Source: Treponema sp. (GTDB lineage: Bacteria; Spirochaetota; Spirochaetia; Treponematales; Treponemataceae). Taken from it: a stretch of DNA of 64,000 nt. Position 1 is the stretch's first letter; each line of letters begins with the position of its first letter. Made by a program: the position numbers and the translations under genes. The notes below the pieces were generated by a model. It had not been told where the DNA came from and searched no databases. It was given only the letters and a program-made list of their open reading frames with translations. Shown in pieces: positions 35,358-43,767 of the stretch. Where the stretch lies: NCBI GenBank assembly GCA_017395545.1, contig JAFPUF010000073.1, positions 43,452-107,451 of the forward strand, in the 5' to 3' direction.

Positions 35358-38309
35358 TTACATTTCTTTTAGAGGCTTTTCAGGGCCGACTCTTCCGTCA
35401 ACGAAGGTGCAGTTTTTGTTCACGCCTTTGAACGCGCCTTCTTCCGCATCCCCGTAGTCCCACATCACTATGCAGCGCAGATTTTTACAGTCACGGCACA
35501 TATTCTCAGGAAAATCCACATAGTCCACGTCTCCGAGAACAAGGTAATAAAGATTCTGCTGGCATGCCATAAAATTTTTCGGGAACGGAATGTCGTCGCC
35601 AGTCAGAGGGTCTTTTGCGTAAACTGAATGAGTGAAGTCAACGATGTAGCGCTTGTCCGGATTTGATTCCAGAGTCTGGCGCACTTCTTTCATAACTTTC
35701 AGGCTGTGCATTTCTTCAACCGTAAGAATTTCAAAATTCGCCCTGAGCGGAACCTGACGCATATAATTCACCTTGAGCTGAGAAAGTCTGTAAGCGAGCC
35801 GGCCGGTGAATTCTTCATCCGGAATCAGGGTGAAATCCAGAAGACCGTATTTTCCAGAAGCGAACGGGTCACGGAAATTCTTAATTTTTGAACCGAAAAC
35901 GATTTTGTCTGCGTTGACATCAAAACATTTATCGTAAAGATATATCAGGCAGTCCGGCATGTAGATATTTCTGAATCTTCCGCAAAGGGAATGTTCCTTG
36001 AGATATCCTTCCGGAACCGGACACGAGCGCAAATCAAGGTCGAGCGTGAGTGTGGCAGCGTGTTCGCTTTCAGAAAAATAGGTATACAAGTCGAAAAGTT
36101 TTTCAGAATCAATTTCCTCGCTGAAAACAAGCCGGTAATTTTTCCCCTTTTTAAGGCCGTCGATTTTTGAGCGGAAATAATCCGCCTCGTATTTTTCAAA
36201 TGAACATTCGGTTTTCTCTGTGTTTTCCCAGTAACCGTCATCTTCGGTGTATTCAGGAATTTTTTCAGGTTCTTCCTCCGGCAAATCCTCGAATTCGAAG
36301 TCGCCGAAAGTCCAGCTTGCCCAGTCAAATGGTTTTGCATTTTTGCGCGGCTTGTTGTGATAGAACCAGTATTCCTCGTCATCTTCTTTTTCAAGAGTGA
36401 TATTGTATTTCTCAAGGTTGAATTTCGCCAGAGTATATCTTCTGTCCCTGGCAGCATCCTTAAAAAGCTCAATGGCCTTTTCAAGATCCTGGACGAAGAC
36501 GCCTTTTTCGCTGTCAAAATAAGTTCCCTTTTCGTACATCTCGCCAAGTGCGGTCTTGCACGGAATGTAGCCCAGGTCTGAGCCGGCCTTATAAGCCTCT
36601 CCTGCCTTTTTCAAGTCTGTCTCAAAAATCTTTCCGGTCGTATAATAAGTGGCAATGTCGTAAAAAGCTTCGGCATATCCACATTCTGAGGCTTTTTTAA
36701 TCAGAGCAAAGGCCTTTTTCTGTTCCGAAAGATTGTCGGTACGCTTGTATTTTTGTCCAAGCTGATAATAAGATTTTCCGTCTTCAGGGTTTCTGGCAAT
36801 ATTATCTTCAAGATCTTCAATCTCATTTTTTTCGTCGCGAAGATACATTGCCCGCTTTGCCTGATATTCCTTTGAATTCGGGTCGTAATCATCCGGCGGG
36901 AAGAATTTTTTAGCGGCAGAAAGTCCCCTCTGCTCGAGATACGAAGAAGCGGCAGCCTCAGATTCATTCAGGTATTTGTAGTAGGCAAGACCAAGAGCAA
37001 AATCTTCGTCTGAATCAGCGTGACGGGTGCAGAAAGCAAGAGCTGATTTTTCATTGACACTGGAGTAATCCGCAGAATACCCCCCGCCGAAAGCAGGTGC
37101 AAACTCTTCGACGGATTTTCTGTACCTGTTCACAAAGCCGTTCACTTTGAGGGCGCTCAGAGCCACCTCTTTTACGGGCGTAAGCGCATATTTTATTCTG
37201 GATTTTTCATCTTCTGTTACAGCAAGCTCACAGCCTTTTTCATAGTAAGAAACCGCCTTGTCAAAATCAAAGTCAGCATAGCTTCCTTTCGCATAAAGTT
37301 CTGCGGCATAAAAACAGGACTCACAGTCGCCAAGTTCAGCGGCCTTCACAATCCATTCATTTTTTTTGACCTGATCCATGTGAAGAGAATAGTGATAGCC
37401 TCTGTAATGTTCGATAATTTTTTTTACAGCAAACAGCTCGCCTTTTTCTGCACGCTCTAAAAGATAAGGGAGTTTTTCTGCGTCCCGGCGCATAATTTCA
37501 GAATAGTCTTCCCTGGATGTCTCAAGATACTTTCTGTACCATTTTGCCCTGTTCGCTCCGTTATTTTCATCGTCCTCGTCATGATATTTTGTATAGACTC
37601 TGAACCACAGCTCAAACATAGCCTGTCTGTCCCCGTGTTCAGCGGCTTCGATGTAATACGGAATCAGATGTTCTTCGTCCTCTTCAAGTTCATCTGCATG
37701 GAAACCTGCGATAACGGAATAAATGTCAGAATCATCGAGATGAAGGTCACGGATTTTCAGATAAAAAGACTCGGCTTTTTCAAGAGATTTTTCGCATCCT
37801 TTTCCTTCTGTATAACAATAAGCAAGATTATAAAGCGCTGTCACATAATTCTGGGAAGCAGCTTTTTCATAAAGTGTAAAAGCCTCGTCCTCAGAATCTG
37901 AATATGCACCGAGAGAATTGAGGGCCGGTGCGAAGTTTTTGTCTGCCGCCTTTTTAAGATATTCTCTTCCGGCTTCCTTATTTTTCTGCGTTCCGGCACC
38001 TTCCGTAAGGCAGTATCCGGTAACTGTCTGAGCAAGGAGATTTCCGCTGTCAGAATCTGCGATTTTTTTGTATTCGGAAAAAGCCTCATCTGCGCTCATA
38101 TACATATATTCAGAAGCAGGAAGATAATCCGGAAGCGGAGTTTTTGTCATTGTCCTGACGCGCTTTGTCCAGTCAGTTATATCAAGTGCAAATTCCAGAC
38201 GGATTTGCTTTTGTTCTGTCGTAAGATTTTTAAAAGAAGCTCTGGAAGTGCTGTCTGCGAAAGAAAATGATGAACAGAGGGCTGCCAGAAGGAAGATAAT
38301 TTTTTTCAT
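35358..38309 (-). CDS. Secreted Sel1-repeat protein with LRR-like C-terminus
   Basis: The protein (983 aa) begins with a clear signal peptide (MKKIIFLLAALCSSFSFA). Sel1-like TPR repeats run through most of residues 80-650, for example ALYNLAYCYTEGKGCEKSLEKAESFY, ACYFAAELYAKGSYADFDFDKAVSYYEKG-like and YDIATYYTTGKIFETDLKKAGEAY. The last 250 residues contain segments like BspA-type leucine-rich repeats (ADKIVFGSKIKNF, YYLVLGDVDYVDFPENMCRDCKNLRCIVMWDYG). It is probably a periplasmic or surface scaffold for protein contacts. It follows two SH3-like envelope genes on the same strand, but a hairpin lies between. Confidence 0.8.
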   Translation of the reverse strand: MKKIIFLLAALCSSFSFADSTSRASFKNLTTEQKQIRLEFALDITDWTKRVRTMTKTPLPDYLPASEYMYMSADEAFSEYKKIADSDSGNLLAQTVTGYCLTEGAGTQKNKEAGREYLKKAADKNFAPALNSLGAYSDSEDEAFTLYEKAASQNYVTALYNLAYCYTEGKGCEKSLEKAESFYLKIRDLHLDDSDIYSVIAGFHADELEEDEEHLIPYYIEAAEHGDRQAMFELWFRVYTKYHDEDDENNGANRAKWYRKYLETSREDYSEIMRRDAEKLPYLLERAEKGELFAVKKIIEHYRGYHYSLHMDQVKKNEWIVKAAELGDCESCFYAAELYAKGSYADFDFDKAVSYYEKGCELAVTEDEKSRIKYALTPVKEVALSALKVNGFVNRYRKSVEEFAPAFGGGYSADYSSVNEKSALAFCTRHADSDEDFALGLAYYKYLNESEAAASSYLEQRGLSAAKKFFPPDDYDPNSKEYQAKRAMYLRDEKNEIEDLEDNIARNPEDGKSYYQLGQKYKRTDNLSEQKKAFALIKKASECGYAEAFYDIATYYTTGKIFETDLKKAGEAYKAGSDLGYIPCKTALGEMYEKGTYFDSEKGVFVQDLEKAIELFKDAARDRRYTLAKFNLEKYNITLEKEDDEEYWFYHNKPRKNAKPFDWASWTFGDFEFEDLPEEEPEKIPEYTEDDGYWENTEKTECSFEKYEADYFRSKIDGLKKGKNYRLVFSEEIDSEKLFDLYTYFSESEHAATLTLDLDLRSCPVPEGYLKEHSLCGRFRNIYMPDCLIYLYDKCFDVNADKIVFGSKIKNFRDPFASGKYGLLDFTLIPDEEFTGRLAYRLSQLKVNYMRQVPLRANFEILTVEEMHSLKVMKEVRQTLESNPDKRYIVDFTHSVYAKDPLTGDDIPFPKNFMACQQNLYYLVLGDVDYVDFPENMCRDCKNLRCIVMWDYGDAEEGAFKGVNKNCTFVDGRVGPEKPLKEM

Positions 38310-38330
38310 AGAATAGTTTATTGTCTGGCG

Positions 38331-38362
38331 GGCAGGCTTTTTGCCACCTGGAAAAGCCTGCC
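38331..38362. repeat. Inverted repeat between the SH3-like and Sel1 genes
   Basis: GGCAGGCTTTT at 38331-38341 pairs with AAAAGCCTGCC at 38352-38362 (11-bp arms). A T-rich tract follows on the plus strand only, although both flanking genes are on minus. The first 13 bases of the element (CTGGCGGGCAGGC at 38325-38337) recur at 59705-59717, so it may be a piece of the same dispersed repeat. It may still help end minus-strand transcripts. Confidence 0.6.
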
Positions 38363-38374
38363 GTTATTTTTTAT

Positions 38375-39322
38375 TTATTGCTCTGACGGGGCGCCGTCTT
38401 TCCATTCGATGTAGCCGCCGAAAATCCAGTAAAGTCCGCCTTCACCACTCTCGTAAGAATACCAGTAATCTGTGATTCCTTCATAAGTCGATTTTGATGC
38501 AGATCGGGCACAGAAATAAGGGACTTCATCACCATTTTCATGCTGAGCCACGACTTCTCCATTTACAGGAGCATTCCGGACGTTTACTTTTGAGCCGTCA
38601 GCAGTTTTGATTACGCCGGCGTATTCTTTTTCAAACATTACCCGGCCGAAAATTTTGTCGTAAGCAGCCTGAACATAATCCTCGATCTCAACACTTGTAT
38701 TGAGTTTTTTAGCGTTTTTGAAGAGCTCTTCTTTCATTGCCAGTTCTTTTGTTTTGTCAGAATTCTTGACGGCAAGTGCTGTATCAACGATTCTGACAGC
38801 CTCAAGGTCTTTAGAATTTCCGCTGACTTTGTCAGAGAAAACATATCGCTTGCGGATTTCATTTGCAGAAGAAGACCAGTACTGAATCTCAGTGAATTTG
38901 ATTCCTGCGTATTCCTTTTTTGAACCTGCAGCAACGACAGAAGCCTTGTCAATCTGTGCGCTCACGAAAGAAGAAATTGCAGGCTTTTTGAAAAGCGTAG
39001 TATCGTCAAGCATAACCGTGAGGCTGACCGCGCCGAGAGCGACTTCGCATGCGCGTGCCCAGTAAGTCTTTTTTTCGTATTTGACTTTATAAAACTCGAT
39101 GTTCTCGATTCTCTCTTTTTCAGTAATCAGGGTGAGTAAAACAGGCTCAGCACTTTCAATTTCGAGGCTTGTTCCCTCAGGAACTGTAGTTGACCATTCA
39201 ACTCCGCCGTTTCCTTTGTCTTCACGAAGTGGTCCGTTCGGCCGGAGCATATAACCGTGGGTGCTTGCAAAAGCCGAAGAAACAAGTGCCAGAAGTAAAA
39301 CATATGCAAAAAGTTTTTTCAT
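38375..39322 (-). CDS. Secreted protein with bacterial SH3-like domain
   Basis: The ATG at 39322 is best placed after GGAG (a start at 39334 is also open), and begins a signal peptide (MKKLFAYVLLLALVSSAFA). The C-terminal 75 residues resemble an SH3b domain (SKVNVRNAPVNGEVVAQHENGDEV) followed by YWYSYESGEGGLYWIFGGYIEW, of the kind that binds cell-wall peptides. The middle part has a second SH3-like stretch followed by a helical segment, in the same order as in the next gene (39364), so the two are probably distant paralogues. The function is unknown. Confidence 0.75.
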   Translation of the reverse strand: MKKLFAYVLLLALVSSAFASTHGYMLRPNGPLREDKGNGGVEWSTTVPEGTSLEIESAEPVLLTLITEKERIENIEFYKVKYEKKTYWARACEVALGAVSLTVMLDDTTLFKKPAISSFVSAQIDKASVVAAGSKKEYAGIKFTEIQYWSSSANEIRKRYVFSDKVSGNSKDLEAVRIVDTALAVKNSDKTKELAMKEELFKNAKKLNTSVEIEDYVQAAYDKIFGRVMFEKEYAGVIKTADGSKVNVRNAPVNGEVVAQHENGDEVPYFCARSASKSTYEGITDYWYSYESGEGGLYWIFGGYIEWKDGAPSEQ

Positions 39323-39363
39323 TTTATTCTCCATTTTTCGTTTTTTTGAATTATCCGGATAAT

Positions 39364-40176
39364 TTACTCACTGATGCTGTGAGGAGGGATAATGTTCTTG
39401 ACAGATTCTGCGACCTTTTCTGAAAGAAGGTTCTTTTTTTCAAGGGAAAGGACTTTTTCAGCAAGATAATCGCTCTCGTCAGTCCCCCATGAAGCAGATT
39501 CACTAATCAGTTTCAGAAGAATTTCATCACGGACTTTTTCCGGTGTTTTTTCGTTAATTTTTGAGAAGACACGGACGATTTCGCCGGTTCTTACAGCGCC
39601 TGAGCCAATTGCAAGATTCTCAGACTTAAGCCAGATTTCTTTTCCGAATGGCTTTCCGTTGTAAATCACGACCTTGAAAAAATCATTTGTCGGAGTTGAC
39701 ATATTCTCCATTGCGACAAAGCTTCCCTCTGCGACCTGAGAGCCGGAAAGACTTCCGCCGTCCGGTGCTGAATATGCAAATGCATCTTTAAGAACTACAG
39801 TAGAGTAATAATAGTTCGGACCGGCTGTAAAAATGTCACGGGTCCAGTAAGAAAGGTCTTCATAAACGACATGGATAAAATCAAGAGCCTCTTCTTTTCC
39901 GCTCTGAAGGTGGCGGACAGCGTTTTTCTGCTCGACAGTATTATCTTCGTTAAGATAGATAAAGATTTCATCGCCGCACTCAGCTTCCTTTACGGCGTAC
40001 ATTTTACCGTCACTGCGCTCTTCGTACAAATCCCAGCCTGAATAGATAATCCGGCTCGGACTGAGCTTCTGCTCTTTTGCAGGAGCCTTTGAGTTTTCTC
40101 CGCCAGATGCAGTTTTTTCTTTACACGAAAAGAACACTGCGCTGACAGCAAGCAAAGCAAACAAGATTTTTTTCAT
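39364..40176 (-). CDS. Lipoprotein with SH3-like core
   Basis: The protein (270 aa) has a lipoprotein signal ending in AVFFSC. A Ser/Gly/Lys linker follows. The core holds short beta strands (YYYSTVVLKDAFAYSAPDGGSLSGSQ, FFKVVIYNGKPFGKEIWLKSENLA), like an SH3 fold. The C-terminal third is helical. Its layout follows that of the neighbouring secreted protein at 38375. It is probably envelope located. No known function can be assigned. Confidence 0.7.
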   Translation of the reverse strand: MKKILFALLAVSAVFFSCKEKTASGGENSKAPAKEQKLSPSRIIYSGWDLYEERSDGKMYAVKEAECGDEIFIYLNEDNTVEQKNAVRHLQSGKEEALDFIHVVYEDLSYWTRDIFTAGPNYYYSTVVLKDAFAYSAPDGGSLSGSQVAEGSFVAMENMSTPTNDFFKVVIYNGKPFGKEIWLKSENLAIGSGAVRTGEIVRVFSKINEKTPEKVRDEILLKLISESASWGTDESDYLAEKVLSLEKKNLLSEKVAESVKNIIPPHSISE

Positions 40177-40211
40177 TTTTTTTCTCCTTTTTGTTTATTC
40201 GTTTTTGCTTA

Positions 40212-40943
40212 TTATTTTTCGTAGTTCGGGTCAATTCCCAGAAGAAGTGAACGGAACGCCTTCAAATCTTCCCAGGCGGGGCGCTTGTTCGATGGGTCAC
40301 GGAGCAATGCGCTCGGGTGCCAGGTCGTAACTACAGGGATTCCGTTGAAATCAAGAATCTGACCGTGCAGTTTCATAACGCCGTCTTCTGTATGGAAAAG
40401 ATTTTTAACGGCAACGCTTCCGGCACACAAGATCGCTTTCGGCTTTAAGGCGGCAATCTGAGCGTCAAGGAAAGGCCTGCAGGCGTCGGCTTCTTCCGGC
40501 AGAGGATTTCTGTTCATTGGCGGGCGGCACTTTACGATGTTCGCTATATAACAGTTCTTATCTCGTGAAAGGCCGATTGCACCGAGCATTTTATCAAGAA
40601 GCTGTCCTGCAGGGCCCACAAAAGGAAGCCCCTGTTTATCCTCTTCCTCGCCTGGTCCCTCTCCAATCACAAGCACGAAAGGTTTCTCCACGCCCATTCC
40701 AGGAACAACATTCCGCCTGTTCGCACAGAGGGCACATCTCTTGCACTCAGATATTTTTTTGTTGATGTTGGAAAGAGTCGAGTCAGAAGGAACCTGCATT
40801 GATTGAGGAATTTCGCCATTGCTCCCTATATCGTCCTGAAAATCAGGCATCCTCCCCGCAAAATCAGGCGATTCGTATCCGCAAAGGTTGTCCGAAACGG
40901 CTTTGAGAAGATTATAAATCTTAACTTTATCGACTTTTGTCAT
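40212..40943 (-). CDS. Type 4 uracil-DNA glycosylase (iron-sulfur)
   Basis: The enzyme removes uracil from DNA. Type 4 features are present: an iron-sulfur cluster set C70, C73, C139 and C155, with the 16-residue spacing between the last two that I recall from the Thermus enzyme. The water-activating motif is GEGPGEEED near 94-102, and the second motif is WHPSALLR. The first 55 residues are an extra, probably flexible, extension. No clear ribosome binding site is seen. The gene lies 17 bases downstream of ffh and is probably in its operon. Confidence 0.92.
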   Translation of the reverse strand: MTKVDKVKIYNLLKAVSDNLCGYESPDFAGRMPDFQDDIGSNGEIPQSMQVPSDSTLSNINKKISECKRCALCANRRNVVPGMGVEKPFVLVIGEGPGEEEDKQGLPFVGPAGQLLDKMLGAIGLSRDKNCYIANIVKCRPPMNRNPLPEEADACRPFLDAQIAALKPKAILCAGSVAVKNLFHTEDGVMKLHGQILDFNGIPVVTTWHPSALLRDPSNKRPAWEDLKAFRSLLLGIDPNYEK

Positions 40944-40959
40944 TCAGAGACTGTATTTC

Positions 40960-42381
40960 CTAGAAACCTTTGAATTTTCCGGCAAGTTTAGACAAATCTC
41001 CGAGCTTTGAGAGGTCTCCAAAACCTCCCATTCCGCCGGCGCCACCACCCATACCGCCAAGCTGCTGCATGAGTTTTGCCTGCATTCCGCGGTTACGGCT
41101 CATCTTTTTCATCATGAGTTTTGTTTTCTCAAACTGCTTTAAAAGCTTGTTGACATCGGCAACGCTGGTTCCGCTTCCCTGTGCAATTCTTCTGCGGCGG
41201 GCAGGACCTATAATAAGGTGGTTAGCGCGCTCTTTTTTTGTCATCGACTGGATGATTGCTTTCTGGCGGTTTACGCCCGACATGTCGAGTTTGCCAGGGT
41301 CAATCTGGCCGGCAAGACCAGGAATCATGTCCATGATTGAAGAGAGGCTGCCCATTTTTCCGACATTCTCAAACTGAGCGAGCATGTCGTCGAGAGTGAA
41401 CTCGTTGCGGGCCATCTTCTGCTCAAGTTTTTTAGCTTCTTCGATATCAACGGTTTCCTGAGCTTTTTCTACGAGAGAGACGATATCGCCCATACCGAGG
41501 ATTCGGCTTGCAATTCGCTCCGGATGGAAAGGTTCAAAGTCCTCAGTTTTTTCGCCCGTACCGATGAAAAGAATCGGCTTTTCGGTGATTGATTTGAGGG
41601 AAAGGGCTGCACCACCCCGTGCGTCAGAGTCGAATTTGGTGAGAATGACACCACTAAGGCCAAGCTGTTCGTCGAAAGATTTTGCGATATCTACGGCGTT
41701 CTGACCTGTCATTGAGTCGGCGACAAGGATTGTCTCGACCGGGTCAACGGCCTTTTTGACATCGACGAGCTCTTTCATCATGTCTTCGTCAATCTGAAGG
41801 CGGCCCGCAGTATCGACGATGATTGTGTCGAGACCGTTCTTTTTTGCGTAAGAAATACCGTTTTTTGCGACTTTTACGGCATCCTTTGCACCCTCTTCAA
41901 GGTAAACAGGGGCACCGATTTTGTCGCCGAGCTGTTTGAGCTGTTCGATAGCGGCAGGACGCACCAGGTCACAGGCAACAAGAAGCGGCTTGCGACCGTT
42001 TTTTGCAAGTCGGGCTGCAAGTTTGTGAGCGGCAGTGGTTTTACCGGCACCCTGAAGACCAAGGAGCAGGATTACAGACTGAGTGTCAGGACCTTTGAGC
42101 TGCAAATCGACTTTTGTGTCACCCAAAAGTTTTACGATTCGATCGTAGATAATCTTAGTGAACTGCTGGCCCGGATCGACCGCACGAAGGACTTTTTCGC
42201 CCTTTGCTTCTTCGATTGTAGCGTTTACGAAGCGGCGGACAACCCGAAGGTTAACATCAGCTTCGAGAAGAGCCATCTTAATCTGCTCGACGGTCTCTTC
42301 GATATTTTTTTCGGTGATTTTAGATTTTCCGCTCACCGTCCTCATTATGTCACTGAAAGTATTGGTAATTTTCTCAAGCAT
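40960..42381 (-). CDS. ffh: Signal recognition particle protein Ffh
   Basis: Ffh binds 4.5S RNA and signal sequences, and targets proteins to the membrane. The ATG at 42381 lies after TTGGAG; the frame also opens at a TTG at 42393. From that ATG the G1 motif GLQGAGKTT is at 108-116 and DTAGR lies about 75 residues on. The M domain is glycine- and methionine-rich (KLMMKKMSRNRGMQAKLMQQLGGMGGG). The protein is 473 residues long, slightly over the usual length. The gene is in a row with argJ upstream and the uracil glycosylase downstream. Confidence 0.97.
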   Translation of the reverse strand: MLEKITNTFSDIMRTVSGKSKITEKNIEETVEQIKMALLEADVNLRVVRRFVNATIEEAKGEKVLRAVDPGQQFTKIIYDRIVKLLGDTKVDLQLKGPDTQSVILLLGLQGAGKTTAAHKLAARLAKNGRKPLLVACDLVRPAAIEQLKQLGDKIGAPVYLEEGAKDAVKVAKNGISYAKKNGLDTIIVDTAGRLQIDEDMMKELVDVKKAVDPVETILVADSMTGQNAVDIAKSFDEQLGLSGVILTKFDSDARGGAALSLKSITEKPILFIGTGEKTEDFEPFHPERIASRILGMGDIVSLVEKAQETVDIEEAKKLEQKMARNEFTLDDMLAQFENVGKMGSLSSIMDMIPGLAGQIDPGKLDMSGVNRQKAIIQSMTKKERANHLIIGPARRRRIAQGSGTSVADVNKLLKQFEKTKLMMKKMSRNRGMQAKLMQQLGGMGGGAGGMGGFGDLSKLGDLSKLAGKFKGF

Positions 42382-42397
42382 AATTTTCTCCAAGAAT

Positions 42398-43675
42398 TTA
42401 AGTCCTGTAGTCTCCGTTGATTTTTACATAATCATAAGTTAAATCACAGCCCCAGGCAGTACCTTTTGCGTTTCCGTCTTCAAGCTCGACAAGAATATCG
42501 ACTGCTTCCTCTGTCAAAATCTTCTTTGCCAGATCTTCGTCGAAATTGAGCGGAACTCCGTGATCGAAAACTTTGATTGATGATTCTTTTCCGCCGTTAA
42601 CTTCGCCGTCGTCGAAGTAGCGTTTTGCTCCCTCACGGCTCAGGAACGAGACAGAAGTTTTTTCAGGAGTGAAGAAGAAGCCTGAATATCCCATTGCGTC
42701 AAGGATTCGTCCCCAGTTTGCGTCCGCACCGAAGAAAGCCGCCTTAACGAGATTTGAGCAGATTACAGCTTTTGCCAGGCCCCGGGCATTCTCAACAGTG
42801 TCAGCGCCGACGACATTACAGGTAACAAGTCGGGTAGCACCCTCACCGTCAGCGGCAATTTTCTTTGCCATCTGGGTGTTGAGGGCGTTCAAAGCCTCAA
42901 CGAAAGCGTCAAAGTCAGCTCCTTCAGAAGTGATTTCAGCATTTCCTGCCATTCCGTTCGCAAGAATCAAAAGTGAGTCGTTTGTTGAAGTGTCGCCGTC
43001 GATTGAAACGCAGTTGTAAGTTCCTGCCGCAGAGATTCGGAGTGCTTTTTCGAGCATCTCAGAAGAAATTGCACAGTCAGTCGTGATGAAGCCGAGCATC
43101 GTTCCCAAATTGATGTGAATCATGCCGCTTCCTTTTGCCATCGTTCCCATGCGAACAGTTTTTCCGCCGATTTGGGTTTCAAGTGCGACTTCTTTGTAGT
43201 GAGTGTCGGTGGTCATAATTGCGATTCTCGCTTCTTTGTGGCCTTCTTTTGAAAGACCGTCTGCGAGAGTATCAAGACCATTCAAAATTTTTTCGACTGG
43301 GAGCTGCTGACCGATTACGCCGGTTGAAAGAACAAGAACATCGTCAGAATTGATGTTCATTTTTGCTGCGACTGCGACTGCCTCTTTATTTGCGTTGTCG
43401 TAGCCTTCTTTTCCGGTACAGGCATTTGCGTTTCCAGAATTTGCGATTACAGCCTGAGCCTTGCCGTTTGCGATGTGGTCACGGGTGAGTTTTACGCATT
43501 CGGCCTTTACACGGTTCTGTGTGAATACGCCAGCCGCATTGCAGACCTTTTCAGAAAAAATAAGTGCCGTATCGTTTGTTTTACGGCTTAGTTTGATGTG
43601 ATTTAAGATTCCGTTTGCGGTAAAGCCCTGGGCGGCGGTAACTCCGCCGTCAATGAATGAACAAGAAAATGCCAT
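42398..43675 (-). CDS. argJ: Glutamate N-acetyltransferase/amino-acid acetyltransferase ArgJ
   Basis: ArgJ moves an acetyl group from acetylornithine to glutamate in arginine synthesis, and often also acetylates glutamate from acetyl-CoA. The 425 residues are full length. The precursor cleaves itself before the threonine of the ATML motif; here this reads GTML at 191-194, with T192 as the nucleophile and Gly in place of the usual Ala. The motif STGVIGQQLP is also typical. A good ribosome binding site (AAAGAGG) is present. No other arginine gene is in the window. Confidence 0.94.
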   Translation of the reverse strand: MAFSCSFIDGGVTAAQGFTANGILNHIKLSRKTNDTALIFSEKVCNAAGVFTQNRVKAECVKLTRDHIANGKAQAVIANSGNANACTGKEGYDNANKEAVAVAAKMNINSDDVLVLSTGVIGQQLPVEKILNGLDTLADGLSKEGHKEARIAIMTTDTHYKEVALETQIGGKTVRMGTMAKGSGMIHINLGTMLGFITTDCAISSEMLEKALRISAAGTYNCVSIDGDTSTNDSLLILANGMAGNAEITSEGADFDAFVEALNALNTQMAKKIAADGEGATRLVTCNVVGADTVENARGLAKAVICSNLVKAAFFGADANWGRILDAMGYSGFFFTPEKTSVSFLSREGAKRYFDDGEVNGGKESSIKVFDHGVPLNFDEDLAKKILTEEAVDILVELEDGNAKGTAWGCDLTYDYVKINGDYRT

Positions 43676-43767
43676 AATCGCCTCTTTAGATTAAGATTCT
43701 ATGCAAAAAGTTCATTCATTGTACTAAATAAAGCGGAGAATTTAAAGATGTGTGATTTTGAGCCGGC

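Noticed and set aside
34841..35431. Plus-strand frame of about 196 residues opposite priA
   Set aside because: priA is well supported on the minus strand through this region; the other frame has no motif and no start signal.
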